Source of the DNA: Kitasatospora sp. GP82
GTDB taxonomy: Bacteria > Actinomycetota > Actinomycetes > Streptomycetales > Streptomycetaceae
Assembly: GCF_029892105.1 (NCBI RefSeq)
Contig: NZ_JARZAJ010000002.1
Coordinates: forward strand, 288,639 to 352,638
Length of the DNA stretch: 64,000 nt
Reading direction: 5' to 3'
Positions 27,380-36,170 of this stretch are shown here, in pieces. Numbering within the stretch: the stretch's first letter is position 1; the number at the start of each line of letters is the position of its first letter. The notes beneath the pieces were generated by a model. The model was not told the DNA's origin and did not search any database. It worked only from the letters and a program-made list of their open reading frames with translations. The position numbers and the translations under genes are program-made.

Positions 27380-28372
27380 ATGAAGAACAGCAGCTCCGGT
27401 GAGCAGCCCGCCATCGAGGTCCACGGCCTGCAACGCCGCTACGGCCCGGCCGGATCCGCCGGCTTCGATGCCGTCCGCGGCCTGGACCTCACCATCCGCC
27501 GGGGGGAGCTGTTCGCACTGCTCGGCACCAACGGGGCGGGCAAGACCTCCACCATGGAGCTGATCGAAGGTCTGGCCGCCCCGACGGCGGGGACGGTCCG
27601 GGTGCTCGGCCACGACCCCCACCGGGAGCGGGCCGTGGTCCGGCCGCGGATCGGGATCATGCTTCAGGAGGGCGGCTTCCCCTCCGACCTCACCGTGGCC
27701 GAGACCGGCCGCACCTGGGCCGGACTCACCAGCGGCGCCCGCCCGGTGGACGAGGCACTCGACCTGGTCGGCCTGCTGGACCGGCGGGGCGTACGGGTCA
27801 AGCAGCTCTCCGGCGGCGAGCGACGCCGACTGGACCTGGCGATGGCCCTGCTCGGCCGCCCCGAGGTGCTCTTCCTGGACGAGCCGTCCACCGGCCTCGA
27901 CCCCCAGGCCCGCGCGGCCGTCTGGCGGCTGGTCCGCGAACTGCGCACCCAGGGCACCACCGTGCTGCTGACCACGCACTACCTGGAGGAGGCCGAGGAG
28001 CTCGCCGACCGGCTGGCGATCATGCACCAGGGCCGGGTGGTCACCTCGGGCACCGTCGCCGAGGTGATCGCCGGTCGCCCGTCCAGGATCAGCTTCGAGC
28101 TGCCCGAGCGCTACGGCCGGTACGAGGACCTCGCGCTACCGCGGCTGGACGGCGAGATCAGAGCGGACGGCCGCCGGATCACCCTGCACACCGCTCGGCT
28201 CCAGGCCGCCCTCACCGAACTGCTCGGCTGGGCCGCCCACCACGAGATCGCGCTCGGCGGGCTGGACGCCCGCAGCGCCTCGCTCGAAGAGGCCTTCCTC
28301 GCCATCGCCGCCGAAGCCGGCGACACCACCACCCCCGCCGCAGCCCCCGCCCTGATCGGATCCGCCCGATGA
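27380..28372 (+). CDS. ABC transporter ATP-binding protein (ABC-2 exporter)
   Basis: The 330-residue nucleotide-binding subunit has Walker A GTNGAGKTSTMELIEG near residue 51, Q-loop QEGGFPSDLTV, signature LSGGERRRLDLAMALL, Walker B VLFLDEPSTGLDP and the H-loop TTHYLEE. A C-terminal roughly 90-residue extension is typical of drug- or antibiotic-exporting ABC-2 ATPases (DrrA/CcmA-like). ATG 27380 has GGGAGG 8 nt upstream. The gene overlaps the permease by 4 nt (ATGA), and the cassette ends in a kinase/regulator pair, the usual arrangement for inducible detoxification of cell-envelope or membrane stressors. Confidence 0.93.
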   Translation: MKNSSSGEQPAIEVHGLQRRYGPAGSAGFDAVRGLDLTIRRGELFALLGTNGAGKTSTMELIEGLAAPTAGTVRVLGHDPHRERAVVRPRIGIMLQEGGFPSDLTVAETGRTWAGLTSGARPVDEALDLVGLLDRRGVRVKQLSGGERRRLDLAMALLGRPEVLFLDEPSTGLDPQARAAVWRLVRELRTQGTTVLLTTHYLEEAEELADRLAIMHQGRVVTSGTVAEVIAGRPSRISFELPERYGRYEDLALPRLDGEIRADGRRITLHTARLQAALTELLGWAAHHEIALGGLDARSASLEEAFLAIAAEAGDTTTPAAAPALIGSAR

Positions 28373-29190
28373 CCACCGCGACCGCCACCGCCGCACCGTC
28401 CTCCTCCCTCGGCCGTATGCTCGCCCTCGGCCGTGCCGAGACCACCCTGCTGCTGCGCAACCGCACCGCGCTGTTCACCGCCCTGGTCCTGCCGCTGATG
28501 CTGGTCGGCGGGGTGCACACCATGCTCAAGAAGCAGGCCGAGCACTTCCCCGCGCTCGACCTGAACGCCGGCCTGGTCACCGCGGTGACCGGGCTCATCC
28601 TGATGTTCGTCGTCTACTACAACCTGACCGCCGCGTACGTCGGGCGGCGCGGTGAACTCGTCCTCAAGCGGCTGCGCACCGGCGAGGCGAGCGATCTGGA
28701 GATCCTCGGCGGGACGGCCGTTCCCTCGGTGGTCCTCGCCCTGGTGCAGTGCGCCGTCCTGGGCGTGGCGGCTGCCGAACTGCTGCACCTCCCGGTGCCG
28801 GTCAACCCGGTGCTGATGGTGGCCGGGCTCGGACTCGCCGTCGTCCTGCTGATCGCCCTCGCCGCAGTCTCCAGCGCCTTCACCAAGAGCGTCGAGAGCG
28901 CGGGCATCACCACCCTGCCGGTCATGCTGGTCGCCCAGTTCGCCTCCGGACTGCTGGTGCCCCTGGAGGTGATGCCGGATCAGCTCGCCACCTTCTGCCG
29001 CGCCCTGCCCACCACCCCGGCCTTCCAGCTGCTGCGCCTCGGCTGGTTCGGTACCGACGGCTCCGCCACCGCCACCGACTTCGCCGGTACCTGGGTCCAG
29101 GCCGCCCCGCACCTGGCGCTCGCCGCCCTCTGGACCACCGTCGCCGTCTGGGCCGCCCGCCGCTGGTTCCGCTGGGAACCCCGCCGCTGA
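28369..29190 (+). CDS. ABC-2 type transporter permease
   Basis: The 273-residue integral membrane subunit (six hydrophobic segments, e.g. LVTAVTGLILMFVVYYNLTAAYVG) is the translocation partner of the ATPase encoded just upstream. The family pattern FASGLLVPLEVMPDQLATFCRALPTTPAFQLLRLGWFG near the C-terminus supports ABC-2 (multidrug/antibiotic exporter) membership. It begins with an Ala/Thr-rich cytoplasmic tail. The 4-nt overlap indicates translational coupling. The substrate is unknown. Confidence 0.9.
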   Translation: MTTATATAAPSSSLGRMLALGRAETTLLLRNRTALFTALVLPLMLVGGVHTMLKKQAEHFPALDLNAGLVTAVTGLILMFVVYYNLTAAYVGRRGELVLKRLRTGEASDLEILGGTAVPSVVLALVQCAVLGVAAAELLHLPVPVNPVLMVAGLGLAVVLLIALAAVSSAFTKSVESAGITTLPVMLVAQFASGLLVPLEVMPDQLATFCRALPTTPAFQLLRLGWFGTDGSATATDFAGTWVQAAPHLALAALWTTVAVWAARRWFRWEPRR

Positions 29191-29259
29191 CGCTCCCGCT
29201 CCGGCATCGACCCGATGTCCGGTCCGACCACCCCGGACTGATAGGAAGACAGCTCGACC

Positions 29260-30609
29260 ATGACGTCACGGGGATGGGACAACGACGAGGTGGATCTGAC
29301 CAGACCGGTACGCCGCTGGCGAGCCAGCGGGAAGCCGCAGCGTACCGAGGCATACGTGCGCTGGTCGGTCTATCTGACCGAGCTGATGCAACCCTTGGTG
29401 GCCCTGGGCTCCCTGACCGAAACCAGGGGTGCCGTCCACTCCGCCTGGCTGACGCCGGGCCTGCTGGCGACCTCCGTCCTTGCCGCCGTGCTGTCCACCG
29501 GCTGCTTCCGGGCCACCTTGGACTACTACCTCGGCCGCCGCGAGCGGCCGATCGCCTGGATGGTCGTCACCGGCCTGGTGATCGTCGTCAGCGTGCCGCT
29601 CCTGCTGGTGCTCGGGCCGACTTCCCTGAACGGCGTGCTGCCCACCACCTCGACCGAGGTCGCCTACCTGACCGCCTTCAGCTTCGCCGGCTTGGCCCTG
29701 GCCCTGACGGTCCGGGCCAGCGTGCTCGCCGGCGCCGCGCTGGTGCTGCTCGTGCTCCCGTCCGGACTCGCCGCCGGGATGTCCGTCAGCACCACGGTCG
29801 GACTGATGCTCGGCCTGGCCATCTGGCTTCCGGCACTGGGAGCGGCCTGGCGCTGCTCGGCCTGGATCGTCTCGGTGGTCTGGGAGCTGGACGCCGCCCG
29901 CGAGGCCCAGGCCCAGCTGGCGGTCGCCGAGGAGCGGCTGCGCTTCTCCCGCGACCTGCACGATGTGATGGGCCGCAACCTGACCACCATCGCGCTCAAG
30001 AGCGAGCTCGCCGTCCAACTGGCCCGCCGGGGCCGCCCGGAGGCCGCCGACCAGATGGTCGAGGTGCAGCGGATCGCCCAGGAGTCCCAGCGCGAGGTCC
30101 GTGATGTCGTACGCGGTTACCGCGCCGCCGACCTCCAGGCCGAACTGACGGGCGCGCGTTCGGTGTTGCGCGCTGCCCAGGTCGAGTGCACCACCGAGAT
30201 CGGCCTGGGTGTCGCCGCGCTGCCCTCGGCCGTCCAGTCGGTGCTCGGCTGGGTGATCCGCGAGGCGACCACCAATGTGCTGCGGCACAGCGACGCCACA
30301 CACTGCTCGATCCGGCTGCAACTGACCGCCGACCGGGCCGTCCTGGAGATCGACAACGACGGCGTGCCCGACACCCCCAAGCCAAGTGCGGGCAGTGGCA
30401 CCGGCCTGGCCGGGCTCCGCGAACGGCTCGTCGTCCTCGGCGGCGAACTCACCTGCCGCAAGGAAGGCCCCGGCAGCCACCGGCTGACCGCGAGCCTTCC
30501 CCTGACCGCCACCGCCACGTTCGACACGACCTCGCCCGCTGCCGGTCCGTCCGGTGCCGGTCCGTCCGCAACCGCCCTGCCCGCAAGCGCCATGGAGACG
30601 TCCACCTGA
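29260..30609 (+). CDS. Sensor histidine kinase (HisKA_3 / DesK-like)
   Basis: The 449-residue membrane kinase has an N-terminal half of about six transmembrane helices with very short loops, a design typical of intramembrane-sensing kinases linked to ABC exporters. A dimerisation domain follows with the phosphoacceptor in SRDLHDVMGRNLTTIALK (His near residue 234). The HATPase domain has a divergent N-box (REATTNVLRHSDATHC) and the DNDG / GTGLAGLRERL nucleotide motifs. The stop overlaps the regulator ATG by one base. It probably reports membrane or transporter state to the downstream response regulator. Confidence 0.92.
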   Translation: MTSRGWDNDEVDLTRPVRRWRASGKPQRTEAYVRWSVYLTELMQPLVALGSLTETRGAVHSAWLTPGLLATSVLAAVLSTGCFRATLDYYLGRRERPIAWMVVTGLVIVVSVPLLLVLGPTSLNGVLPTTSTEVAYLTAFSFAGLALALTVRASVLAGAALVLLVLPSGLAAGMSVSTTVGLMLGLAIWLPALGAAWRCSAWIVSVVWELDAAREAQAQLAVAEERLRFSRDLHDVMGRNLTTIALKSELAVQLARRGRPEAADQMVEVQRIAQESQREVRDVVRGYRAADLQAELTGARSVLRAAQVECTTEIGLGVAALPSAVQSVLGWVIREATTNVLRHSDATHCSIRLQLTADRAVLEIDNDGVPDTPKPSAGSGTGLAGLRERLVVLGGELTCRKEGPGSHRLTASLPLTATATFDTTSPAAGPSGAGPSATALPASAMETST

Positions 30610-31238
30610 TGACCGAGCCCACCGCCGGAGCGCCCGTACGCGTCCTGCTCGCCGACGACGAGCACCTGATCCGCGGTGCCCTGGCCGCCCTGCTGGCCCT
30701 GGAGGACGACATCACCGTGGTCGCCGAGGCCGCCTCGGGCCCCGAGGCACTGGCGATGGCCAAGGCCCACCGGCCCGACGTCGCCGTCCTGGACCTCCAG
30801 ATGCCCGGACTGGACGGCATCGAGGTCGCCCACGAGCTGCGGCGGGTGCTGCCGGACTGCCGGACGATGATCGTCACCGGCCACGGCCGCCCCGGCTACC
30901 TCAAGCGCGCCCTGGAGGTCGGGGTGCGCGGCTTCCTGCCGAAGACCGTCTCGGCCGTGGACCTGGCCGGGATCATCCGCACCGTCCGGGCCGGCGGCCG
31001 GTTCGTGGACCCCGAACTGGCCGCCGACGCGATCAGCGCCGGGGACAGCCCGCTCACCCCCCGGGAGACCGACGTCCTGGAACTGGCCGCCGACGGAACC
31101 TCGATCACCGAGATCGCCGCACGGGCCGCACTCTCCCCCGGCACCGTCCGCAACTACCTCTCCTCGGCCGCCACCAAACTGGGCGCCGAGAACCGCCACG
31201 CGGCGGTCCGGGTGGCCCGCGAGCACGGCTGGATCTGA
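30609..31238 (+). CDS. NarL/FixJ-family response regulator
   Basis: The 209-residue cytosolic partner of the kinase upstream has a receiver domain with acidic pair DDE near residue 16, phosphoacceptor Asp62 (AVLDLQMPG) and the signal-switch Thr/Lys (MIVTGHG, FLPKTVS). It ends in a LuxR-type HTH (LTPRETDVLELAADG, ITEIAARAALSPGTVRNYL). The start overlaps the kinase stop (TGATG). It should bind ATGACA-TT-TGTCAT at 27287-27300 and autoregulate the operon. It is convergent with purC, and no obvious hairpin separates them. Confidence 0.93.
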   Translation: MTEPTAGAPVRVLLADDEHLIRGALAALLALEDDITVVAEAASGPEALAMAKAHRPDVAVLDLQMPGLDGIEVAHELRRVLPDCRTMIVTGHGRPGYLKRALEVGVRGFLPKTVSAVDLAGIIRTVRAGGRFVDPELAADAISAGDSPLTPRETDVLELAADGTSITEIAARAALSPGTVRNYLSSAATKLGAENRHAAVRVAREHGWI

Positions 31239-31285
31239 CCAGCCCTCAGACAGGCGGGCCACCCCCGGGAACGCAATCGGGCAGC

Positions 31286-32185
31286 TCAGGCCCAGCTGTG
31301 GCCGGTCAGGCGCTCGTACGCCTCGATGTACTTGGCCCGGCTGCGCTCGATGGTCTCGGCGGGCAGCGGCGGCGGCGGCAGTTCGCCCTTGGGGTCCCAG
31401 CCCGACTCGGGCGAGGACAGCCAGTCGCGGATGAACTGCTTGTCGAAGGACCGCTGGGAGTGGCCCGGCTGCCACTCGTCGGCGGGCCAGAAACGGGAGG
31501 AGTCGGGGGTGAGCACCTCGTCACCGATCACCAGTTCGTCCTCCAGCAGGCCGAATTCGAACTTGGTGTCCGCCAGGACGAGCCCGCGCTCGCGGGCGAT
31601 GTCCCGGGCCCGGGAGTAGACGGCGAGCGTGGTCTGCCGCAGCCTGACGGCCAGCTCCGCACCGATCCGGTGGACGACCTCCTCGTAGGGGACGTTCTCG
31701 TCGTGCTCGCCGACCTCGGCCTTGAGGGCGGGCGTGAAGATCGGGGCGGGCAGCTCCGAGCCGTTCTCCAGCCCCTCGGGGAGCGCGATGCCGCAGACCG
31801 TACGCTCCGCCCGGTACTCCACCAGGCCCGAGCCCGCCAGGTAACCGCGGGCCACACACTCGACCGGGATCATGTCCAGGCGGCGGCAGACCATCGTGCG
31901 GCCCTTCCAGTCGGCGGGCGCACCGGCCGGGACCTCCGCCGAGATGACGTGGTTGGGCACGATGTCGGCGATCCGCTCGAACCACCACAGCGAGAGCTGG
32001 GTGAGGATCCGGCCCTTGTCCGGGATCTCGCTGGGCAGCACCCAGTCGAAGGCGGAGGTCCGGTCACTGGCGACCATCACCAGATCGCCGTTCTCGGCGC
32101 GGTAGAGGTCGCGCACCTTGCCGGTGTGCAGGTGGACCAGGCCGGGTACCTGGACCGGCTCGGGCTTGATGACAAATCCGCTCAA
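31286..32185 (-). CDS. purC: Phosphoribosylaminoimidazole-succinocarboxamide synthase (SAICAR synthase)
   Basis: PurC joins aspartate to CAIR in purine synthesis. The 299-residue product shows GKVRDLYRAENGDLVMVASDRTSAFDWVLPSEIPDKG (ATP-binding loop and substrate site, residues about 22-58), VECVARGYLAGSG and ADTKFEFGL near the end. The TTG at 32185 is chosen because the conserved N-terminus SGFVIKPEPVQVPGL follows it directly and the upstream extension has no homology; GAGGA lies 12 nt before it. It is convergent with the ABC/two-component operon. Confidence 0.95.
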   Translation of the reverse strand: MSGFVIKPEPVQVPGLVHLHTGKVRDLYRAENGDLVMVASDRTSAFDWVLPSEIPDKGRILTQLSLWWFERIADIVPNHVISAEVPAGAPADWKGRTMVCRRLDMIPVECVARGYLAGSGLVEYRAERTVCGIALPEGLENGSELPAPIFTPALKAEVGEHDENVPYEEVVHRIGAELAVRLRQTTLAVYSRARDIARERGLVLADTKFEFGLLEDELVIGDEVLTPDSSRFWPADEWQPGHSQRSFDKQFIRDWLSSPESGWDPKGELPPPPLPAETIERSRAKYIEAYERLTGHSWA

Positions 32186-32364
32186 GGTCGTCTCAGTCCT
32201 CAGGGTGGTTCTCGCGGCTGCGCGTCGAGAAGTGGAGGTCAGTGGCCCGAGTCTTTCACGAGGGCCTCTCCGTGCCCGTTCCACGCGCGTAGCGTCCTGC
32301 GGACAGCACCCCGGAGGACAAGGGTGCGAGGGGTTGCTTCTTGGGGCGCGGGGCTCGCGCGGGG

Positions 32365-33903
32365 TCACCCCTCCTTGCAGAGGTGGTCGAGCAGGTTGGC
32401 GGTGGCCCGCTGGATGCGGTCGTCGGTGTGGCCGGGACGGTCGAGCGCGGGCGACCAGGCGAAGGTTCCCGCGGCGAAGACGTGCGCGCCGCTGGGTGCC
32501 CGGTAGAGCGAGGTCTCCTGGTGCCGGAGCCTGCCGAGGACGTCGCGGTACGGGGAGTGGGCGAGCAGTCGGCGCTCGGCGTGCTCGGGCAGCGCGACCT
32601 TGGGGAAGTAGCAGTCCGCCTCCCCGGCGACCAGGCCGGGCAGTTCCTCACCGTCCCGCAGCCCGGTGCCCTCCCAGAGCCAGTGCGAGGTGTTCCTGGC
32701 CACCAGCGGGACGGGCGTGGGCACCCGCCCCGAGTACTGGATGCCGAGCAGGTGCTGTTCCGGCTCGCCCGCGTCCCGCCACAGGCCGCTCTGGCTGCCG
32801 GGTACTCCAAAGGCCTGATGCCCGGCCGGAACGCGCTGGCGCTTGCGGCAGTTGAGCAGCCGGTTGGGCTCACCGGACGGACCGGCCGTCAATTCGACCC
32901 GCCAGTACATGGTGTTCGCGGACAGGAAGACCAGCGAGGTGCCACCGTCCCTGGCCCGCTCCACCGTCCGCCGCATCGGCTCCGACCAGTACTCGTCGTG
33001 CCCTGGGAAGATCAGCGCCTTGTGCCGCGCCGGATCCACAAGACCGGCGTGCAGGTCCAGGGCGGTGGCGTAGGCCAGGTCGTAGCCGTAGCGCTCGGCC
33101 CAGCGGATGAAGTCGTAGGCGTGGCCGACGTGCAGCGGCAGACCCGCACCCGCGTGCGGCCGGTCGAAGGAGACCGTGACGGCGGCCTCCTCCTCGCCCA
33201 GCAGCCGTCCCTCGCCGTCCCACGCGTGGTAGAGGCTGGCACCGTTGTGCCCGTCCTCGGGGAAGAGGTTGTACGCCTGCCAGGTCACATCGGGAACCAC
33301 CAGCAGCAGCTCGGAGGGGTGGCTGGGCTCCTGGACGTCCCTGACGGTGAACGGGATGTGGCTGCGGTGCAGGCTGTCGGCCGTGGTGAGCACCGCAACG
33401 TACGCACCGGCTCTCCAGTGCTGCGGGATGTGCAGCCGCCAGGACTGCCACCAGTGGTGGCAGGAGACGGTACGGCCGACCACCAGCGGCGCGGCCTGGG
33501 CCACCCCGGCGATCAGCGGACTCAGCGTCATGTGGCGGGCCCCGTCGCCCCCGTAGTGCCCGATCCGGTAGACGTCCACGCTGAACTCGCGCGGCGGGTT
33601 CACGGTGACCCGGAAGTCCACCGAGCCGCCGGGACGGATCACTCCCGCCGAGGCGAAACCTTTGATCTGCTGGTCGACGTCGTCCGAGTTGGCCGGGGTG
33701 CCGACCGGCGGCTTGGGACGAGCCGTGGCGAACGGCCGCTGGCCGGGGGCGTCCACGCTGACGTACCAGGGGACGGCGCCCTCGATCCCGGCCACGTACT
33801 GGTCCGGGCTGCGCAGCCAGGGCAGCGGGCCTTGTCCGAAGGGGTCGGAGACGCCGTGTGCCAGCGTGCCCGACTCCCAGCGGCGGTTGAGTTCCGTCTC
33901 CAC
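32365..33903 (-). CDS. N,N-dimethylformamidase large-subunit-like protein
   Basis: The 512-residue protein (GTG start, GGGAGG 5 nt upstream) resembles the C-terminal part of the N,N-dimethylformamidase beta subunit. Supporting segments are FSVDVYRIGHYGGDGAR, LLVVPDVTWQAYNLF, GHAYDFIRWAERYGYDLAYATALDLH, and GHDEYWSEPMRRTVERARDGGTSLVFLSANTMYWRV. The HDEYW and NTMYW motifs are characteristic. The family includes iron-dependent amidohydrolases, but the genuine substrate in streptomycetes is unknown. No signal peptide is seen. It sits between purC and purD without evident functional link; GGGGCGCGGGG lies just after its stop. Confidence 0.75.
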   Translation of the reverse strand: METELNRRWESGTLAHGVSDPFGQGPLPWLRSPDQYVAGIEGAVPWYVSVDAPGQRPFATARPKPPVGTPANSDDVDQQIKGFASAGVIRPGGSVDFRVTVNPPREFSVDVYRIGHYGGDGARHMTLSPLIAGVAQAAPLVVGRTVSCHHWWQSWRLHIPQHWRAGAYVAVLTTADSLHRSHIPFTVRDVQEPSHPSELLLVVPDVTWQAYNLFPEDGHNGASLYHAWDGEGRLLGEEEAAVTVSFDRPHAGAGLPLHVGHAYDFIRWAERYGYDLAYATALDLHAGLVDPARHKALIFPGHDEYWSEPMRRTVERARDGGTSLVFLSANTMYWRVELTAGPSGEPNRLLNCRKRQRVPAGHQAFGVPGSQSGLWRDAGEPEQHLLGIQYSGRVPTPVPLVARNTSHWLWEGTGLRDGEELPGLVAGEADCYFPKVALPEHAERRLLAHSPYRDVLGRLRHQETSLYRAPSGAHVFAAGTFAWSPALDRPGHTDDRIQRATANLLDHLCKEG

Positions 33904-33950
33904 GCGCCCCTCCCACAGTTACCGGGCCCGGCCCGGCGCTCCCCCGCCCG

Positions 33951-34042
33951 GTGGCATGTGCCACATGTATGTGCGTGCTGTGGTCTAGCACACCACACAG
34001 TGCTGGCGCTGCGTCACCCCACGGTAGCAACAAGTGTTGTTG
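33951..34042 (-). promoter_or_regulatory. Two small palindromes upstream of the dimethylformamidase-like gene
   Basis: GTGGCA-TG-TGCCAC (33951-33964) and CAACAA-GTG-TTGTTG (34028-34042) are clean inverted repeats in the 180-bp region upstream of the start at 33903. They are plausible operators; no regulator can be named. Confidence 0.4.
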
Positions 34043-34084
34043 AAACCCGGCGCTGCGACCCGGCTGGCCGCACGTCTCCCGGTT

Positions 34085-35641
34085 TCAGAGCCGGACGGGG
34101 CGCTCAAGGCGGATGCACGCGCCCTCCAGCCAGGCGCGCAACGGGGCGTCCTTGCCCCGCTCCACCGCCTGCGCCACCGCACCCGCCGGATCGGCCCCTC
34201 GCCTGCCGTCCACCAGCAGGACGGGGCCGTCCAGCCAGTCCAGCCCCGCGACACCGGCGCCGGTGTCCACGGCCGCGCAGCAGACCAGCGCGGTGACGTG
34301 CTCGACCAGCAGATCCCGTCCGCTGCGCACGGGTTGCAAGGGGGGCGCGGCGGTGCGGCCGCTGCGCTCCAGCTGGGTGGCGAGGGCGGCGGACAGCGGC
34401 TCGCCGCCGCCGTCCGCGAGCCGGGCCAGCAGCCGGGTCAGCGTCGGCCCGACCGTACGGCTGTGCGCGACCGCGTTGCCGCGCCCGTCGCCGCCGCGCT
34501 CGGTGCCGCCGCGCTCGGTGCCGTCCAGCGCCGCCTGCAGGGCGGACGCCTGACTTCGCCAGCCGCGGTCCACCACCTGCGCCGGGTAGTCCGCCCAGTC
34601 GAGGTCCTGCCAGCCGGTGGCGGGAGCACCGAAGAAGAGCTCGGCGGCGAGCAGCGAGACGGCGGCGTCGACCCGGCCCGGCTCCTCCAGCAGATCGCAG
34701 GCGGGCCGGTCGCCCAGCCGGCTCTCGTACCCGTCGGCGAGCCGGTCGCGGCGGGAGAGCTCGGTGAGGGCGGCGACCACGCCCGCGTTCAGATGGGTGG
34801 GCAGCCGGCCGAGCCGCCAGGCGGGCAGCGCGACCCGGCTGAGCAGCCGGTCCCAGCCCGCGTAGGCCAGGCCGACCTGCTCCTGGGCGGCGATCCGCAG
34901 GCCGTAGTCGACCGACTTGGCGTGCTCGGACGCCCAGGCCGCGACCGAACGCTCCAGCTCCGCCGAGTGGTCCCGGCAGGTGCCGAGCAGGCGGCGGGTG
35001 ATCCGGTCCACCAGGGCCGCCGGGCCTCGGCGCGGGGCACCGAGCGAGGCGTCCAGGCTGCGGACGAAGCGGCGGGCGGCGGCGATCTCCGGGTCGGCCG
35101 CGGCCGCCGTGCCCGCCACCACGGGCGCGAGCAGGGCCCGCAGCTCCCCGGCCCGCATCCACCACAGGAACGGCGAGCCGATCACCAGCACCGGCGCGGA
35201 CGGCTCGGCCGGACGGAGCGAGAGCAGCCGCAGGCGCGGATGGGCGTCCTCCAGCCAGCTGTCGCAGTCAGGGGTGAGCGCGATGGCGGACGGGGCCGGC
35301 ACCTCGAGCCGGTCGGCCAGCTCGCGGATCAGCCGGTACAGCTCCGGGGCGTCCGCCTCGGCCACCGGCACGGCCGGGGTCTGCGGCGGGACGGCCCCGG
35401 CATGGGCACGGGTGACCAGGAAGGCGATCACCAGCACCACCACCGCGACCAGGCCGACCACCCAGCGGGCGGTGTCCCATGCCACCGCGTCGGCGGAGCC
35501 GGACGCGCCGAGGCGCCCGGTCAGCCGTCCCGCCAGCAGCACCACGGCGAGGGCGGCAGGCAGCGCGGCGACGGCCACGCCGAACCCACGCACCCGCAGC
35601 AGAGCCTGGGCATGTGCGCGGGCTGCGTCCACAGCGGCCAT
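34085..35641 (-). CDS. M48-like integral membrane protein lacking the zinc motif
   Basis: The 518-residue protein has two N-terminal transmembrane helices (FGVAVAALPAALAVVLLAG and WVVGLVAVVVLVIAFLVTR). A domain organised like M48 peptidases follows: LYRLIRELADRLEVPAPSAIALTPDCDSW, then LVIGSPFLWWMRAGELRALLAPVVAG. At the place where M48 enzymes have HExxH, this protein reads LLAPVVAGT, so it cannot bind zinc in the usual way and is probably a non-catalytic relative. The rest is helical and Ala/Leu/Arg-rich, with no further domain recognised. ATG 35641 has AAGGGGG upstream. Confidence 0.7.
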   Translation of the reverse strand: MAAVDAARAHAQALLRVRGFGVAVAALPAALAVVLLAGRLTGRLGASGSADAVAWDTARWVVGLVAVVVLVIAFLVTRAHAGAVPPQTPAVPVAEADAPELYRLIRELADRLEVPAPSAIALTPDCDSWLEDAHPRLRLLSLRPAEPSAPVLVIGSPFLWWMRAGELRALLAPVVAGTAAAADPEIAAARRFVRSLDASLGAPRRGPAALVDRITRRLLGTCRDHSAELERSVAAWASEHAKSVDYGLRIAAQEQVGLAYAGWDRLLSRVALPAWRLGRLPTHLNAGVVAALTELSRRDRLADGYESRLGDRPACDLLEEPGRVDAAVSLLAAELFFGAPATGWQDLDWADYPAQVVDRGWRSQASALQAALDGTERGGTERGGDGRGNAVAHSRTVGPTLTRLLARLADGGGEPLSAALATQLERSGRTAAPPLQPVRSGRDLLVEHVTALVCCAAVDTGAGVAGLDWLDGPVLLVDGRRGADPAGAVAQAVERGKDAPLRAWLEGACIRLERPVRL

Positions 35642-36170
35642 TCGACGCGGCACCCCCTTCGGAGCCCGAGGTCGGTGATCGCGAGCCCTCACCGAAGAGG
35701 TCCACAACGGTCCGGACGCCCGAGCCGACTCGAAATGATCAGTTCCGACCGGGACGCAGCCTTGGCCGACCCCGGTTGTGCATCCTGCATGGCACTTCCG
35801 ACAGTTTTGACGCCAGCGTGCGGGCGAGTGTTCCGGACCGGCCCGCTTTCCACCCGTCCTAGTGACGGTGCACGCTTTCAGCATCCCCCTGACCGAGCCG
35901 GGCCACCCGGCGTCGGGCACGACGGCCCGACCGGGCCGACGCGATCCGGCACGATCCAGCGCACCCTAAGGCCGGTGCAGCGGCCGCGTCAGCCGGATGG
36001 CGAGTCCGTCACCCGAAGGGTTGGAATCCCGCCTCCGTCCGGTGTGGCGGCCGCCCTCCCGCCGCATCTCCCGCAACGGCAGAGGGCGCTGCGCCATGGG
36101 TGCACCTCCCGGCCGGAGCCGGGGACGATGACCGGGCGCAGCGCCCTCGGGGCGTGCCGTCGCCGTCGGG
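35642..36170. other. Gene-free interval between purD and the M48-like gene; contains purD terminator
   Basis: No gene was supported in these 529 bp. A 14-bp stem (GAGGGCGCTGCGCC at 36082-36095 with its complement at 36135-36148) encloses a 39-nt loop just after the purD stop and is its probable terminator. The half nearest 35641, with AT-richer stretches around 35740-35830, should carry the promoter of the M48-like gene. Confidence 0.5.
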
